NCBI GenBank assembly: GCA_014189435.1
Contig: CP050293.1
Coordinates: 4,903,001-4,967,000, forward strand
Reading direction: 5' to 3'
Source of the DNA: Mesorhizobium loti
Lineage (GTDB): Bacteria; Pseudomonadota; Alphaproteobacteria; Rhizobiales; Rhizobiaceae
Length of the DNA: 64,000 bases
This document shows, one piece after another, positions 26,396 to 35,455 of this stretch; position 1 is the stretch's first letter, and every line of letters begins with the position of its first letter. The notes beneath the pieces were generated by a model. That model was not told where the DNA came from and ran no database searches. It worked only from the letters and a program-made list of their open reading frames with translations. The translations under genes were made by a program, and so were the position numbers.

Positions 26396-27620
26396 CGTTT
26401 CCGTCCTCGACGTTCGCCTCTATGGCGACAAGATCGCAACGCTCACGCTCATTGCGGGCGATCGTACGCTGTTTGCCTTCGACAAGGCCTATATCGACAA
26501 TCCCGAGCGGCCGACGCTCAGCCTGTCGTTCAAGGACCAGTTCGGGCAGCTCCTGACCGAATTCCGGCCGGTCAATGTCAGGGTGCCTCCGTTCTTTGCG
26601 AACCTCCTGCCGGAAGGACCGCTGCGGACCTACCTTGCCGAACGGGCTGGCGTCAGCGAAAAGCGCGAATTCTTCCTGCTCTGGATTCTCGGCCGCGACC
26701 TTCCCGGCGCGCTCACCATCGTGCCGGCTGACGCGGAAGCCTGGCCAGACCTCAAGGACGCAGGCGACGCGGAAGCACGTCGCGCGCGTCGGACCAATGC
26801 CCTGCGATTTTCACTCGCGGGCGTGCAGTTGAAGTTCTCGGCGGTGCAGAACACCGGCAAGGGCGGCGGGCTCACGATCCCCGCTGACGGCGTCGGCGGT
26901 TCGTGGATCGTCAAGCTTCCCTCACAGCTCTACGACGGCGTCCCCGAAAACGAATTCTCGATGATGAGTCTCGCGGCCAGGCTCGGCATGGATGTGCCAG
27001 AGGTCCAACTCCTCGACGTCGATGCGATCGACGGCCTTCCCGAGGGCATGCGGAGGATGAAGGGCCAGGCACTCGCCATCCGGCGCTTCGACCGCACCGG
27101 CGACGGTCCGGTGCATATCGAGGATTTCGCCCAGGTGTTCGGCGTATGGCCGGACGACAAATACAAGCGCGCAAGCGCACGCAACATTGCGACCGTGCTT
27201 GGCGTTGAGGCTGGAGACGACAGCGCCTGCGAGTTCATCCGCCGGCTCGTCTTCAACACGCTGATCGGCAATGCCGACATGCACCTCAAGAACTGGTCTG
27301 TGATCTATCCCGATCGGCGCTCAGCAGTGCTCGCTCCAGCCTATGATTTCGTGTCGACAGTTCCCTACATCCCAGATGAGTTCGCCGCGATCAAATATGC
27401 CCGCACCAAGCGCATGCGCGAGCTCTCGCTCGACGAACTCCGCTACCTCGCGGCGAAGGCGCACCTGCCTGAGAAACTGGTCGTCGATACCGCGCGCGAA
27501 ACGGTCACCCGATTCCGCGAGGAATGGCCGGAGGCGAAGAAGACGCTCCCCGTTGCATCCGCCGTCGCCGACGCGATTGACGCACATCTGAAAAACCTCG
27601 CGCTGATCTCCGAGGCCTGA
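26388..27620 (+). CDS. hipA: HipA-type serine/threonine kinase toxin
   Basis: A 410-residue HipA-family kinase. The ATG at 26388 overlaps the hipB stop by 8 bp and follows GACGAGG. The N-subdomain runs to about residue 110 (PFFANLLPEGPLRTYLAERA). The kinase core has FSLAGVQLKFSA (glycine-rich/autophosphorylation region), WIVKLPS with the ATP-binding Lys, the catalytic GNADMHLKNWSV and the metal-binding YDFVST. In E. coli, HipA phosphorylates GltX and causes persistence; the target here is not known. Full length suggests activity. Confidence 0.9.
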   Translation: MPDVSVLDVRLYGDKIATLTLIAGDRTLFAFDKAYIDNPERPTLSLSFKDQFGQLLTEFRPVNVRVPPFFANLLPEGPLRTYLAERAGVSEKREFFLLWILGRDLPGALTIVPADAEAWPDLKDAGDAEARRARRTNALRFSLAGVQLKFSAVQNTGKGGGLTIPADGVGGSWIVKLPSQLYDGVPENEFSMMSLAARLGMDVPEVQLLDVDAIDGLPEGMRRMKGQALAIRRFDRTGDGPVHIEDFAQVFGVWPDDKYKRASARNIATVLGVEAGDDSACEFIRRLVFNTLIGNADMHLKNWSVIYPDRRSAVLAPAYDFVSTVPYIPDEFAAIKYARTKRMRELSLDELRYLAAKAHLPEKLVVDTARETVTRFREEWPEAKKTLPVASAVADAIDAHLKNLALISEA

Positions 27621-27679
27621 ACAATGGGCCTGCAGCCGACGATCCGTCGATCCGCGCCGCCCGCGATCCGACCGTCCGG

Positions 27680-28135
27680 CTATCGCCCGGGCACGCCGGT
27701 CCTGGGCGTGTCGAGACCGGCGTCGATGTCCTCACTGATTTCTTGCCGCAGCTTTGGTCCTCTCGCCAGGCGCCGGCCGAGCGCGGTGACGAAGGCGTCA
27801 TAGCGCTCGCCAGCCTTGGCGTGAGCAGCCTGCGCCGCGGGCTCGGGCAAAGCCGGTGTTGTCGCCAGCCAGAAGCGGACGAAAACGGCGAGCGTCTCAA
27901 CGGCAATTGCGAGATCGCGCTCCTGGCGTGTCATGCGACGATCGAGCTGGTCGAGTCGCTTGGTAATCGCCGCCTCCTGCCGCTCGGCGGCATCGGGCGA
28001 GAGGAACGATTCGATGGCCGCCTCCGCGACGAGCGACCGAGAAAAATCACGGCGCGCCGCATGTTCGGCCAGCCTGCTCATCACCTTCGGGTCAAGATAG
28101 ACGGACAGGCGCTGCTTGCGAGGTTGCTTCGCCAT
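27680..28135 (-). CDS. CopG/RHH regulator of the trb operon
   Basis: A 151-residue protein: an N-terminal ribbon-helix-helix (RKQRLSVYLDPKVMSRLAEH, SRSLVAEAAIESFL) followed by a coiled helical region with LDQLDRRMTRQERDLAIAVE and a membrane-like stretch TLAVFVRFWLA. Proteins of this form lie between traG and trbB in rhizobial integrative and conjugative elements. The ATG at 28135 starts at MAKQPRKQR; an upstream in-frame start would add unconserved residues. It converges with hipA. Confidence 0.85.
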   Translation of the reverse strand: MAKQPRKQRLSVYLDPKVMSRLAEHAARRDFSRSLVAEAAIESFLSPDAAERQEAAITKRLDQLDRRMTRQERDLAIAVETLAVFVRFWLATTPALPEPAAQAAHAKAGERYDAFVTALGRRLARGPKLRQEISEDIDAGLDTPRTGVPGR

Positions 28136-28142
28136 CGGAGCC

Positions 28143-28500
28143 TCACATATCCACGCCGTCCCCCGGGTCGAGCGATGCCTGTCGAGCAATGCCCTGCATA
28201 AGGCGCGTCAGTCGACGGTTGCGAGCAACTTCGTCCTCGATGTCGTCGGGGTGATCGATCTCGAATTCGTTTTCGATCGCAGGCTCCACGGCCGGCTCGA
28301 CACGGCTGAGTTCAGGTTGGCGACGACGCTCGGACTGGGTCGGGTCGTCATCCCTGGCCGGAGGCGCCGCCGTGGCCTCGGCGGTCTGCCGACAGGAGGG
28401 CGGCGGCAGTGTGGTCCAGTCGTCGGGTTTCCCCTCCACCGCCGACACAAGCATCGGCGATGGCAGTATCCGCTCTCGCATCCTGCGCGGCCAACGTGTT
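28143..28500 (-). pseudogene. traG: traG remnant: C-terminal tail of the coupling protein
   Basis: The frame ending at 28143 carries the TraG tail: RILPSPMLV, PDDWTTLPPP, QSERRRQPEL, ENEFEIDHPDDIEDEVARNR and LMQGIARQASLDPGDGVDM. TraG is normally over 600 residues, with Walker motifs; only about 115 remain. It abuts the CopG gene with the expected short gap. Upstream (near 28500) the frame dissolves into a helicase fragment, so a deletion joined the two. Confidence 0.78.
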
Positions 28501-29568
28501 CACGCCGATTGCGAGTGCGCTGGCGACCCATGCCGCCGAAACTCTGCGACCGATGATGCGCTGGCCGTCATCGGTCTGAAGGCGATAGACGCGGCTCGAT
28601 TCGTTGGGCAGCCGTTTCCAGATCGGCAGCAGCAAGCCCGCGACGATGTGGATGGTCGAATCGGAGAACGCGGGGATGCCAGCAACCTCGGCGCTCCACG
28701 CCGCCTCGAAAGCGTCGCGATCCGCGTTGCCCCAGTGGCTCTCCTCCATCATGCGCAGTGAGGCATGATGTTGCTCCATTGGCCGGATCAGGCGCACCCG
28801 TCGCTCGATCTCGCCGTCGTCGAGCATCAATGAGGGCGCCGGAAGTTGCACGGCGGCACGGCCTGACCGTTCGTTGATGAGGAGAACGGCATGTGGCTCG
28901 TCGAGATGGGCGACAGCCTCCCCGGCTGACATGGGTCGATTGCGCTGGCGCTGGGCGATGGTGAGGAGCTGCGTCTCAGCGCCGGTGCCCGGATGGGTGT
29001 AGATCGTGCGCCGCTCGGCGATGACGAAGCTCTCGGCCCGCATCGTTTCCAGCCCGATGTCATAGACGCCAGCCGCGATGGCGCCTTCCACCTTGGCGGT
29101 GAGCAACTGCTCGAACACCGCGAACAGGATGTCCTGCAGGTCGATGGTGAGTGCGAGCAGGCGATTGAGGAATGTGGTGATCGGCGGCAGCTCATCCTTG
29201 ATGCCGCTATCGTCCATCAGCTTCAGCCCGGTCATGTCCTCGAAACGCTGCAACGAGCACCCTTCGACCTTGCCGCGGGCGACCAGCAGATAGAGCTGGC
29301 GCAAGGCAGCGCGCGCATAGTGCGATTCCAGGTTGTCCTCTGGCCGAAACAGCCCATGCCCACCGGTCTGGCGCTGCCCGCGCGTGATGGCGCCCAGGGT
29401 GTCGAGGCGGCGGGCTATGGTGGAGAGGAAACGCTTCTCGGCTTTCACATTGGTCGCGATCGGCCGAAACAGCGGCGGCTGCGCCTGATTGGTCCGGTGC
29501 GTGCGGCCGAGGCCCTGGATGGCGGTATCGGCCTTCCAACCAGGCTCCAGAAGATAGTGGACGCGCAT
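28501..29568 (-). pseudogene. strawberry-notch-like helicase fragment
   Basis: The open frame reads VHYLLEPGWKADTAIQGLGR and THRTNQAQPPLFRPIATNVK, followed by EKRFLSTIARRLDTLGAITR. This is the C-terminal helicase lobe of the Sno-type helicase/methylase encoded on many rhizobial mobile elements (full proteins exceed 1,400 residues). It continues through RRVSAAWVASA and then loses homology at the traG junction. Both ends are truncated, so it is not functional. Confidence 0.72.
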
Positions 29569-29602
29569 GCGTGCGGCCGGCAATCTGATCGAGCTGGTTC
29601 CA

Positions 29603-30013
29603 ATGAATTTCAGCTTTCCGCCCTCCGGCAAAGGCGGGCCAGTCTTCAACTTCCGTTCGAAAGGGCGAAGCTTCGCCAACAGCAACCGCTGCCTGATTCC
29701 GGCAAGCGCTTTCTTCGAGTTCACCGGCAAGAAATACCCAAAAGCCAAGCACCGTTTCACTCTCAAGAGTGCGCCATTTATGGCGATCGCAGGCCTTTGG
29801 CGTGAGGGCCAGGGCAATCATCCTCCCGCTTTCACGATGCTGACGACCGAACCCGGTCCAGACGTCGCGCCTATTCACGATCGCCAAATTGTCGTGCTGC
29901 AGCCGGCGGATTGGGCGGCATGGATCTATCTGACGAAGCCAGAGGCGGAACTGCTACGGCCGCTTCCTGAGGGGTCGCTTGTCGTCGAAACCGTCCGGAA
30001 AGGGAGCGATTGA
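29603..30013 (+). pseudogene. SRAP (SOS response-associated peptidase) domain, N-terminus lost
   Basis: About 136 residues of an SRAP/YedK-type protein: NRCLIPASAFFEFTGKK with the conserved Glu, MAIAGLWREG, and MLTTEPGPDVAPIHDRQIVV with the active-site His. Intact SRAP proteins begin with Met-Cys2, whose Cys crosslinks abasic DNA. That N-terminal third is replaced here by the helicase fragment, so the catalytic Cys is absent. A residual ATG at 29603 could give a truncated product. Confidence 0.65.
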
Positions 30014-30094
30014 CAGGGGCAAGGGCTTCTCGGAACTCTACAAAGGCGGCGCAACCGGCATCGGACGCAAGGGAACTGGCTGGCTGATATCGAT

Positions 30095-30450
30095 TTAGTC
30101 TCTCACAGGGTAGATCGAATAGACCTCGCCCGTCTCTTCATCCTCTGCGAAGGCTCCGGCGACTTGCCAGCTATTGCTAGGGGCAGGGACATTTATCTCC
30201 ACGGTGATGTGCTGCACGGGCCGTTCGGCGAAAATGCCGAACGCATTCCAGAATTTCGGAATCTCGGCATCGTCCGGCTGATCGAAGCCCAAAGTTCACC
30301 TTCGCCATGCGAGAACACCTCGCGATCGACGTTGCCACCTCTGAAGCCGACGTTCACCGGACCCCGAGAGGGGACGGAATGCTTCACGATCTGGGCGAGC
30401 ATTTTCTGGGCCGCCTTCTTGGCTTTCATTTCATGCATGAGCCTGAGCAT
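30095..30450 (-). pseudogene. small hypothetical gene with a probable frameshift
   Basis: From an ATG at 30450 with GGGAGGAC upstream, one frame reads MLRLMHEMKAKKAAQKMLAQ and NVGFRGGNVDREVFSHGEGE. At about 30297 coding character moves to another frame (GFDQPDDAEIPKFWNAFGIF, PAPSNSWQVAGAFAEDEETG), ending at 30095. A single missing base near 30297 would join them into a protein of about 117 residues. The family is unrecognised. Confidence 0.45.
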
Positions 30451-30557
30451 GTCGTCCTCCCATTTTCGAGAACGTAAGCACGTCCTGGCTGGAGGTGCCA
30501 CAAGAGGATCGATCTCGGGTCCGCTCGCTCTGACAGGCTGGCCATCTCCCTCTTGAT

Positions 30558-31628
30558 TTACTTGAAATCCCGCGTCTTCACCTTGATCTGGTCGATGTGA
30601 AGATAGGGATCGATGATATTCCTTGGCCTCGGCCCCTTAGACAGCCCGCGCGGGTCGGGCGTCGGGCTTCCGTGATGGAACTCGTCGCCGCGGCCATGCG
30701 GCAGCGGAAAGGCAGCATCGCGCTCGCCAACGCTGGCCAGATCGACGGACAGATCGCTGAGCCGATGGGCGACGAGATGAACCACCTCGCCTTCGCGCTG
30801 AATGCGCCCATAGACGCCAATCATGCCGGCACCGAGGACCACTCTGCGAAACCTTTCAAACACCTTCACCCACACCACCAGATTGGCGATGCCGGTCTCA
30901 TCCTCGATCGTGACGAACATGACGCCCTTGGCCGACCCAGGTCGTTGCCGAACCAGCACGAGGCCCGCTGCCTCGAGCCACTGGCCATCGCGCGCCTGCA
31001 TGGCCTGCCGGCAAGAGACGATCCGCTTGCGGCGCAGATCCGCGCGGAGGAAGGAGACGGGATGATCGCGCAGGGTCAGCCCGACATGCCCGTAGTCCTC
31101 GACCACCTCGCCGCCCGATGTCATGGGACGCAATGCCACGACCGGTTCCTGGATCTCCGGCACCGTTTGCTGCTCGCGCGCAGAAGCAGCGGCAAACAGC
31201 GGCAACGGCTCGTCACGCAGCGCTTTGATCGCCCACAACGCCTCGCGCCTGACCAGCGACAAAGCCGGCTGAAACGCATCGGCCTGGGCGAGCTCGACCA
31301 GAGAGGCGGCGGGCACACCAGACCGATGCCAAAGATCATCGACCGACGCGAAGGCCCGATCAGCGCGTGTGGTGACGATGGTTGCCGCATCGGCATTGGC
31401 AAGACCACGCACCATGCGCAGGCCAAGGCGAACCGCGAACCGCTCCTCATCTTCGGTGGGCTCGAGCGTGCAATCCCAGCGAGAGGCGTTGACGCAGACC
31501 GGACGCACTTCGACACCATGATCGCGGGTGTCGCGGACGATCTGCGCCGGCGCGTAGAAACCCATCGGCTGGGCGTTGAGGAGAGCCGCGCAGAAAACAT
31601 CGGGGTGATGGCACTTCATCCACGACGA
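30558..31628 (-). pseudogene. dnaE2: dnaE2 fragment: C-terminal third of the error-prone polymerase
   Basis: The open frame starts at the junction with KCHHPDVFCAALLNAQPMGF and YAPAQIVRDTRDHGVEVRPV, and ends with KTRDFK. It contains the OB-fold region RQRPGSAKGVMFVTIEDETG typical of DnaE2. The full enzyme is over 1,000 residues; the PHP and catalytic palm domains are missing, so it cannot polymerise DNA. The in-frame codons just before KCHHP still read SSW, as in DnaE2, then stop matching at about 31628. Confidence 0.85.
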
Positions 31629-32268
31629 GGCGTATCGGCTGACGCAGATCGTCCATGACTCCGGCTATCCGGGCACACCGGTGCTGTTTTCCTGGGCATC
31701 GAGCGCCAAGACCACTGACTATGTCTACGACAAGGAAAGTGCCAGCGTGGCCCGCGATCAGTTGGAACTGACGTTGAGGATGCTGCAACAGTCCGGCGCC
31801 CGTCGCATCGACATTGTCGCGCATTCGCTTGGTACCTGGGTCACCATGGAAACGCTGCGCGAGCTGGCCATCACCGGCGACCGCGATCTTGGCGGCAAGC
31901 TCGGCGACGTGGTGCTGGCCGCGCCCGACATCGATGTCGACGTGTTCAAGAGCCAGATGCGCCGTTATGGCAAGCCCGACAAGCCGTTCATCCTGCTGCT
32001 GTCGCATCACGACTGGGTTCTCGCGTTCTCTGCCCTGCTTGCCGGTTCGCTGCCGCGCGTCGGCAACTACAATGATGCCGCCGATCTTGCTTCCTACGGC
32101 GTGACGGTTGTCGACCTCTCGAAGTTCAAGGGAACGGACAGCTTCAACCATACGGAATTCGCCGACAATCCGGCGCTGGTGAAGATGATCGGCCAGCGGC
32201 TGCGCGAGGATCACGGCTTTGCCAGCAACCGTGACTTGACTGATCGCCTCGGCCGGTTCGGGCAATAG
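31616..32268 (+). pseudogene. DUF900-type alpha/beta hydrolase, N-terminus lost
   Basis: The frame is protein-like from the junction: YRLTQIVHDSGYPGTPVLFS, WASSAKTTDYVYDKESA, then the nucleophile elbow DIVAHSLGTWVT (Ser), and APDIDVDVFKSQMRRYG. These mark the DUF900 hydrolase family, whose full members carry a further 150-200 N-terminal residues including a signal peptide. A GTG or TTG inside could yield a short product, but export would be lost. Confidence 0.72.
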
Positions 32269-32538
32269 ATAGATGCATTTTCGCGGCTTTCGCAGTGTCT
32301 GTCGACCATAGCGGACGTATCGGCTCACTTTTGACCTGGGCCGCTCCGGTCTCTGGCTTTATCGGAGCATCCAGGGACGTCATGCGTTTGCCCGATACCA
32401 AGAGACCAGCAACGATGCTGACTAAGACAGCGGCCCACTACGCTCGCGCCCACACCGCGCGCCGCCTAGCGCACGGTCCCCTCCTGTATAACAAAGCTGC
32501 CGGATGCGCGTTCCGCATTGCACCGAACGCGGGAGCGC

Positions 32539-32736
32539 ATGTTGCCAAAGTATCATGTCGAAGAAATGGACGGCGACACTCTCACAGCGACGCACATCGT
32601 CAATGCGACTACGCCCAGCTGTCACATAGATGGGAGCGCTTACGCGGATCCAGCCTTGTGGCATTCGGAAGAGTGTTGTGAGAGCCTGCCTCAGCGGGTA
32701 ATGTGGATCGCCCTCAGCATCGCCACGGCAAGCTGA
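32539..32736 (+). CDS. small hypothetical protein
   Basis: A 65-residue frame (MLPKYHVEEMDGDTLTATHI at the start) with GGGAG 3-8 nt before the ATG. The opening KYHVEEMDGDTLTATHIV resembles short rhizobial proteins that begin with a P-K-Y-H-V strand, but the second half does not look conserved and may be frameshifted. The flanking 32269-32538 shows nothing else. Confidence 0.35.
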   Translation: MLPKYHVEEMDGDTLTATHIVNATTPSCHIDGSAYADPALWHSEECCESLPQRVMWIALSIATAS

Positions 32737-32779
32737 TGGTTCGAAGATGCTTCGCGCTTTCGCCTGCAAGGGAGGCTGC

Positions 32780-34312
32780 GTGTTGAACGACCTTCTAGAC
32801 ACTGCGCCGATCGGTGATCCACCGTCGAATACCAATTTCCTGTCAGGTGGCGGGGAGATGGGCTCGCTCACCCGAGCTTACGACTGGAACAAGACCGGCC
32901 TCGGGCCACCTCAAGGTTGGCCCCAAAGTTTGCGTACAACCGTCAAGCTGATGCTCCAGTCGCGTCACCCCATGTTCATCTGGTGGGGGCCCGACCTCAT
33001 CCAATTCTACAATGATGCCTACCGTGCGACACTAGGGCCTGAACGGCATCCGAGCGCCCTGGGAGACCGTGGCAAGGATTGTTGGGCTGAAATCTGGCAC
33101 ATCATCGGTCCTCAAATTGAATTCGTTATGGCCGGAAAAGGGTCGACTTGGGACGAGGACGCCTTGGTCCCGGTGACCCGCCACGGCAAGCGTGAGGATG
33201 TCTGGTGGACGTATAGTTACGGGCCGATTGATGTCGATGGCGAGGTCGGTGGGGTCCTGGTCATCTGCAACGACGTTACTGAGAGGCATCTGGCAAAGGA
33301 GGCGTTGGAAGATCACACTCGCTACCTTGAGCAACTCTTTGAGCAAGCGCCCGGTTTCATAGCGGTGCTCCAGGGTCCGAACCATATCTTCGAAATCGCC
33401 AACGCTGCCTACAAGCGCCTGGTGGGGGATCGAACATTCGTCGGGAAAACTGTGCGCGAAGTGATCCCGGAGATGGAGGGCCAAGGCTTTTTCGAATTGC
33501 TTGATGAGGTCTATCGAACAGGCGTCGCTCATGTCGGCAGACGGGTACCATTCATCTTTGCTGGAGACGCCGAAGCGCTTACCAAGACAAGAGTGGTCGA
33601 CTTTGTCTATCAGCCGATCAGCCTGACCACCGGGGAGAGCACGGGCATCTTCTGCGAGGGGATCGACGTCACTGACCACGTCCAGGCCGAAGAGCATCTA
33701 CGACTGATGAATCAGGAATTGAAGCACCGAGTTAAGAACACGCTGGCAATGGTCAGCGCAATCGCCGGGCAGACCCTTCGTGGAACTCCTTCCGCATCTG
33801 CGCTTGCGACCTTCCACGGGCGTTTGGCCGCCTTCGGAAAGGCCCACGACACTCTGACGGCCGACGCCTGGGCTACGGCGTCAGTAAGGAATGTTGTCCA
33901 CGACGCACTTGAAGCTCACCGGACCGGGCAAGGGAGGTTCATCATATCCGGCCCAGACATCACCTTGGGCTCGAAGCAGGCGTTGTCGCTCGCCCTTGCC
34001 ACCCATGAGTTGGCGACGAACGCTGCCAAGTATGGGGCGCTTTCCAGCACCCGGGGCACGGTTCACGTTTCCTGGCGGGAGGAGCGTGAGGGAGATGCGG
34101 TCATGTTTCACTTCGAGTGGAAAGAGGCAGACGGCCCATCGGTCACGGCACCGATGAAGAAGGGCTTTGGGACTCGCCTCATCAATCGCGTTCTATCGGC
34201 AGATTTCGGGGGGCGCGTCGAGATCGACTATTCACCCAGCGGACTGATCTGCCGCCTCGTCGCTCCAACTCAGAATTTGAACCAAGACCACCCTGCTTTT
34301 GCGGGCGAGTGA
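32780..34312 (+). CDS. PAS-containing HWE-family sensor histidine kinase
   Basis: A 510-residue soluble kinase. AAGGGAGG at 32767-32774 favours the GTG at 32780 over an ATG 33 nt upstream. Two PAS-like domains (about 55-175 and 185-310; HPMFIWWGPDLIQFYNDAYR in the first) precede the HWE phosphoacceptor helix ELKHRVKNTLAMVSAIAGQT and the ATPase N box ATHELATNAAKYGALS. The family-defining W-x-E is in HFEWKEADGP. HWE kinases commonly feed PhyR, the trigger of the general stress response in alphaproteobacteria; a cluster of EcfG-type promoters starts 0.7 kb downstream. Confidence 0.88.
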   Translation: MLNDLLDTAPIGDPPSNTNFLSGGGEMGSLTRAYDWNKTGLGPPQGWPQSLRTTVKLMLQSRHPMFIWWGPDLIQFYNDAYRATLGPERHPSALGDRGKDCWAEIWHIIGPQIEFVMAGKGSTWDEDALVPVTRHGKREDVWWTYSYGPIDVDGEVGGVLVICNDVTERHLAKEALEDHTRYLEQLFEQAPGFIAVLQGPNHIFEIANAAYKRLVGDRTFVGKTVREVIPEMEGQGFFELLDEVYRTGVAHVGRRVPFIFAGDAEALTKTRVVDFVYQPISLTTGESTGIFCEGIDVTDHVQAEEHLRLMNQELKHRVKNTLAMVSAIAGQTLRGTPSASALATFHGRLAAFGKAHDTLTADAWATASVRNVVHDALEAHRTGQGRFIISGPDITLGSKQALSLALATHELATNAAKYGALSSTRGTVHVSWREEREGDAVMFHFEWKEADGPSVTAPMKKGFGTRLINRVLSADFGGRVEIDYSPSGLICRLVAPTQNLNQDHPAFAGE

Positions 34313-34666
34313 TCCAGATGGCAAAAGCCAATTGTTCAGATACCCATCGACGCGCGGTGCGCAGGGCCGTCCGCCTACTTGTTGCCGAAGATGGTCTCGC
34401 GAAAACGGACTGGCCCGCCCATCCCACAGTGATGATATGCGCGCTCAACGTGCACACCCCTGCCGCTCCGGCGCTGCTACGCTGGATGATCCGGAAGTGA
34501 GGCGTCCAGTGACACCAGGGCTGGCGAACCACAATGGCAAGCTAGAAGCTAACTTAGCCGTTGTTCTCTTGCGGCTATACAAAGCCATTAGCCGGCTGGC
34601 TGCACGAGCCAAGGTTATAGAGGTTGTTTTGGCGGTGCACGCGCCTGGAAAAGGAGTGTCCCAACA
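34313..34666. other. gap after the kinase; one weak small open frame
   Basis: A 354-bp gap. An ATG at 34318 opens 60 codons (RLLVAEDGLAKTDWP in the middle) without a clear ribosome site or known motif, so it is not called. Nothing else is evident. Confidence 0.3.
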
Positions 34667-34855
34667 ATGGCCTACACGCTGATTTGGTACGGTAGGCAAG
34701 GTATCGTTGAACAGATTCCCTTCGACGCCGAGAAAGCTGCTCGCGCCCAAGCGCTCGCGACCTTTCCCATTCGCAAAGAGGTCGATGGTATCGTGGCCGT
34801 GGAGGTTCGCAACGATGACGGCACGGTCGTTTTCAGTCTGGCAGGCGGTCACTGA
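34667..34855 (+). CDS. small conserved-looking hypothetical protein
   Basis: A 62-residue protein with AAAGGAG 10 nt before the ATG. The sequence alternates strand and helix: LIWYGRQGIVEQIPFDAEKA, then FPIRKEVDGIVAVEVRNDDG and VVFSLAGGH. Such short proteins with a W-Y opening strand and a VAVEVR strand are frequent in rhizobia, without known function. No stress promoter was found upstream. Confidence 0.6.
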   Translation: MAYTLIWYGRQGIVEQIPFDAEKAARAQALATFPIRKEVDGIVAVEVRNDDGTVVFSLAGGH

Positions 34856-34955
34856 CTCGGTCGTTCGTCGCTTTGCCGTTGAGGCCGCTGGCGTTCCCGC
34901 GTGGGCCGGTTACGCTTGGGCGAGGTTGCGAAGATAGGTTGCGCCGCTACAACTT

Positions 34956-35043
34956 GCAAAAGCCCGCGCCATGGAGGGACCAATGACGCGGGCCGGCTCC
35001 CACCAGCCTTGCACCGGATGCCAAGTGACAACATCCGAAGCAT
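34956..35043 (-). ncRNA. candidate general-stress small RNA (about 88 nt)
   Basis: An EcfG-type promoter (35051-35075) faces left, predicting a 5' end near 35043. The sequence downstream ends in a GC-rich hairpin: GCCCGCG (34993-34987) pairs with CGCGGGC (34968-34962), followed by TTTT (34961-34958). That is a textbook intrinsic terminator. No ribosome site or protein-like frame lies between. A short stress-induced regulatory RNA, analogous in control to GsrN of Caulobacter, is inferred; no sequence similarity to GsrN is claimed. Confidence 0.5.
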
Positions 35044-35050
35044 GAACCAA

Positions 35051-35075
35051 AACTGATCGAAAGAGCTAATGTTCC
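35051..35075 (-). promoter_or_regulatory. EcfG-type promoter of the small RNA candidate
   Basis: On the minus strand: GGAAC (35075-35071), 16 bp, AGTT (35054-35051). GGAAC-N16-17-cGTT is the established consensus of the general stress sigma factor EcfG. The bases after GGAAC are ATTAG, as in the promoters at 36199 and 37225. Confidence 0.65.
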
Positions 35076-35131
35076 GTCCGTCTGGCGGTTCATCGTTTTT
35101 GGCTGAATGCCGGAAATGCCCGCACTAAAAT

Positions 35132-35440
35132 TTGCTTGCGATGAACCGACACCAGATTTATTTTAGCGAATGTCATCCGCTGGGAAAGGGCTTTACGGAT
35201 GATGTAAGGGACAAAGCTTTCGCCTGGGTGGGAGGTGTCAGATGCAGTTCCAAACATACTGCCAACCCGGTCCAACTATCCATCCTGACCAGAGCGCTTG
35301 ACCAGCATTGCCAGACCATCGGCATCTCGCATGACAGCCCTGAGCGCGAGAACCTGGCAAGCCGCGTATTCTCGCTCTTCAGCGCCGGCAGGACGACCCT
35401 GGAAGAGTTGAAACAGGCGCTATCGAGAGAAGGATTTTAG
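35132..35440 (+). CDS. small hypothetical protein
   Basis: A 102-residue frame. The C-terminal half is helical and protein-like (LTRALDQHCQTIGISHDSPE, RENLASRVFSLFSAGRTTLE, ELKQAL), a pattern seen in short rhizobial proteins of unknown role. The N-terminal half is less convincing and the true start may be internal. There is no clear ribosome site at the ATG. Confidence 0.5.
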   Translation: MLAMNRHQIYFSECHPLGKGFTDDVRDKAFAWVGGVRCSSKHTANPVQLSILTRALDQHCQTIGISHDSPERENLASRVFSLFSAGRTTLEELKQALSREGF

Positions 35441-35455
35441 AGGCGGTCGTCGGCT

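Noticed and set aside
30597..31658. A 353-codon plus-strand frame
   Set aside because: It mirrors the dnaE2 fragment; the minus-strand frame has clear DnaE2 sequence.
34849..35043. A 64-codon minus-strand frame starting at the predicted stress transcript start
   Set aside because: No ribosome site, Arg/Pro-rich unstructured composition, and an intrinsic terminator lies inside it; a small RNA fits better.
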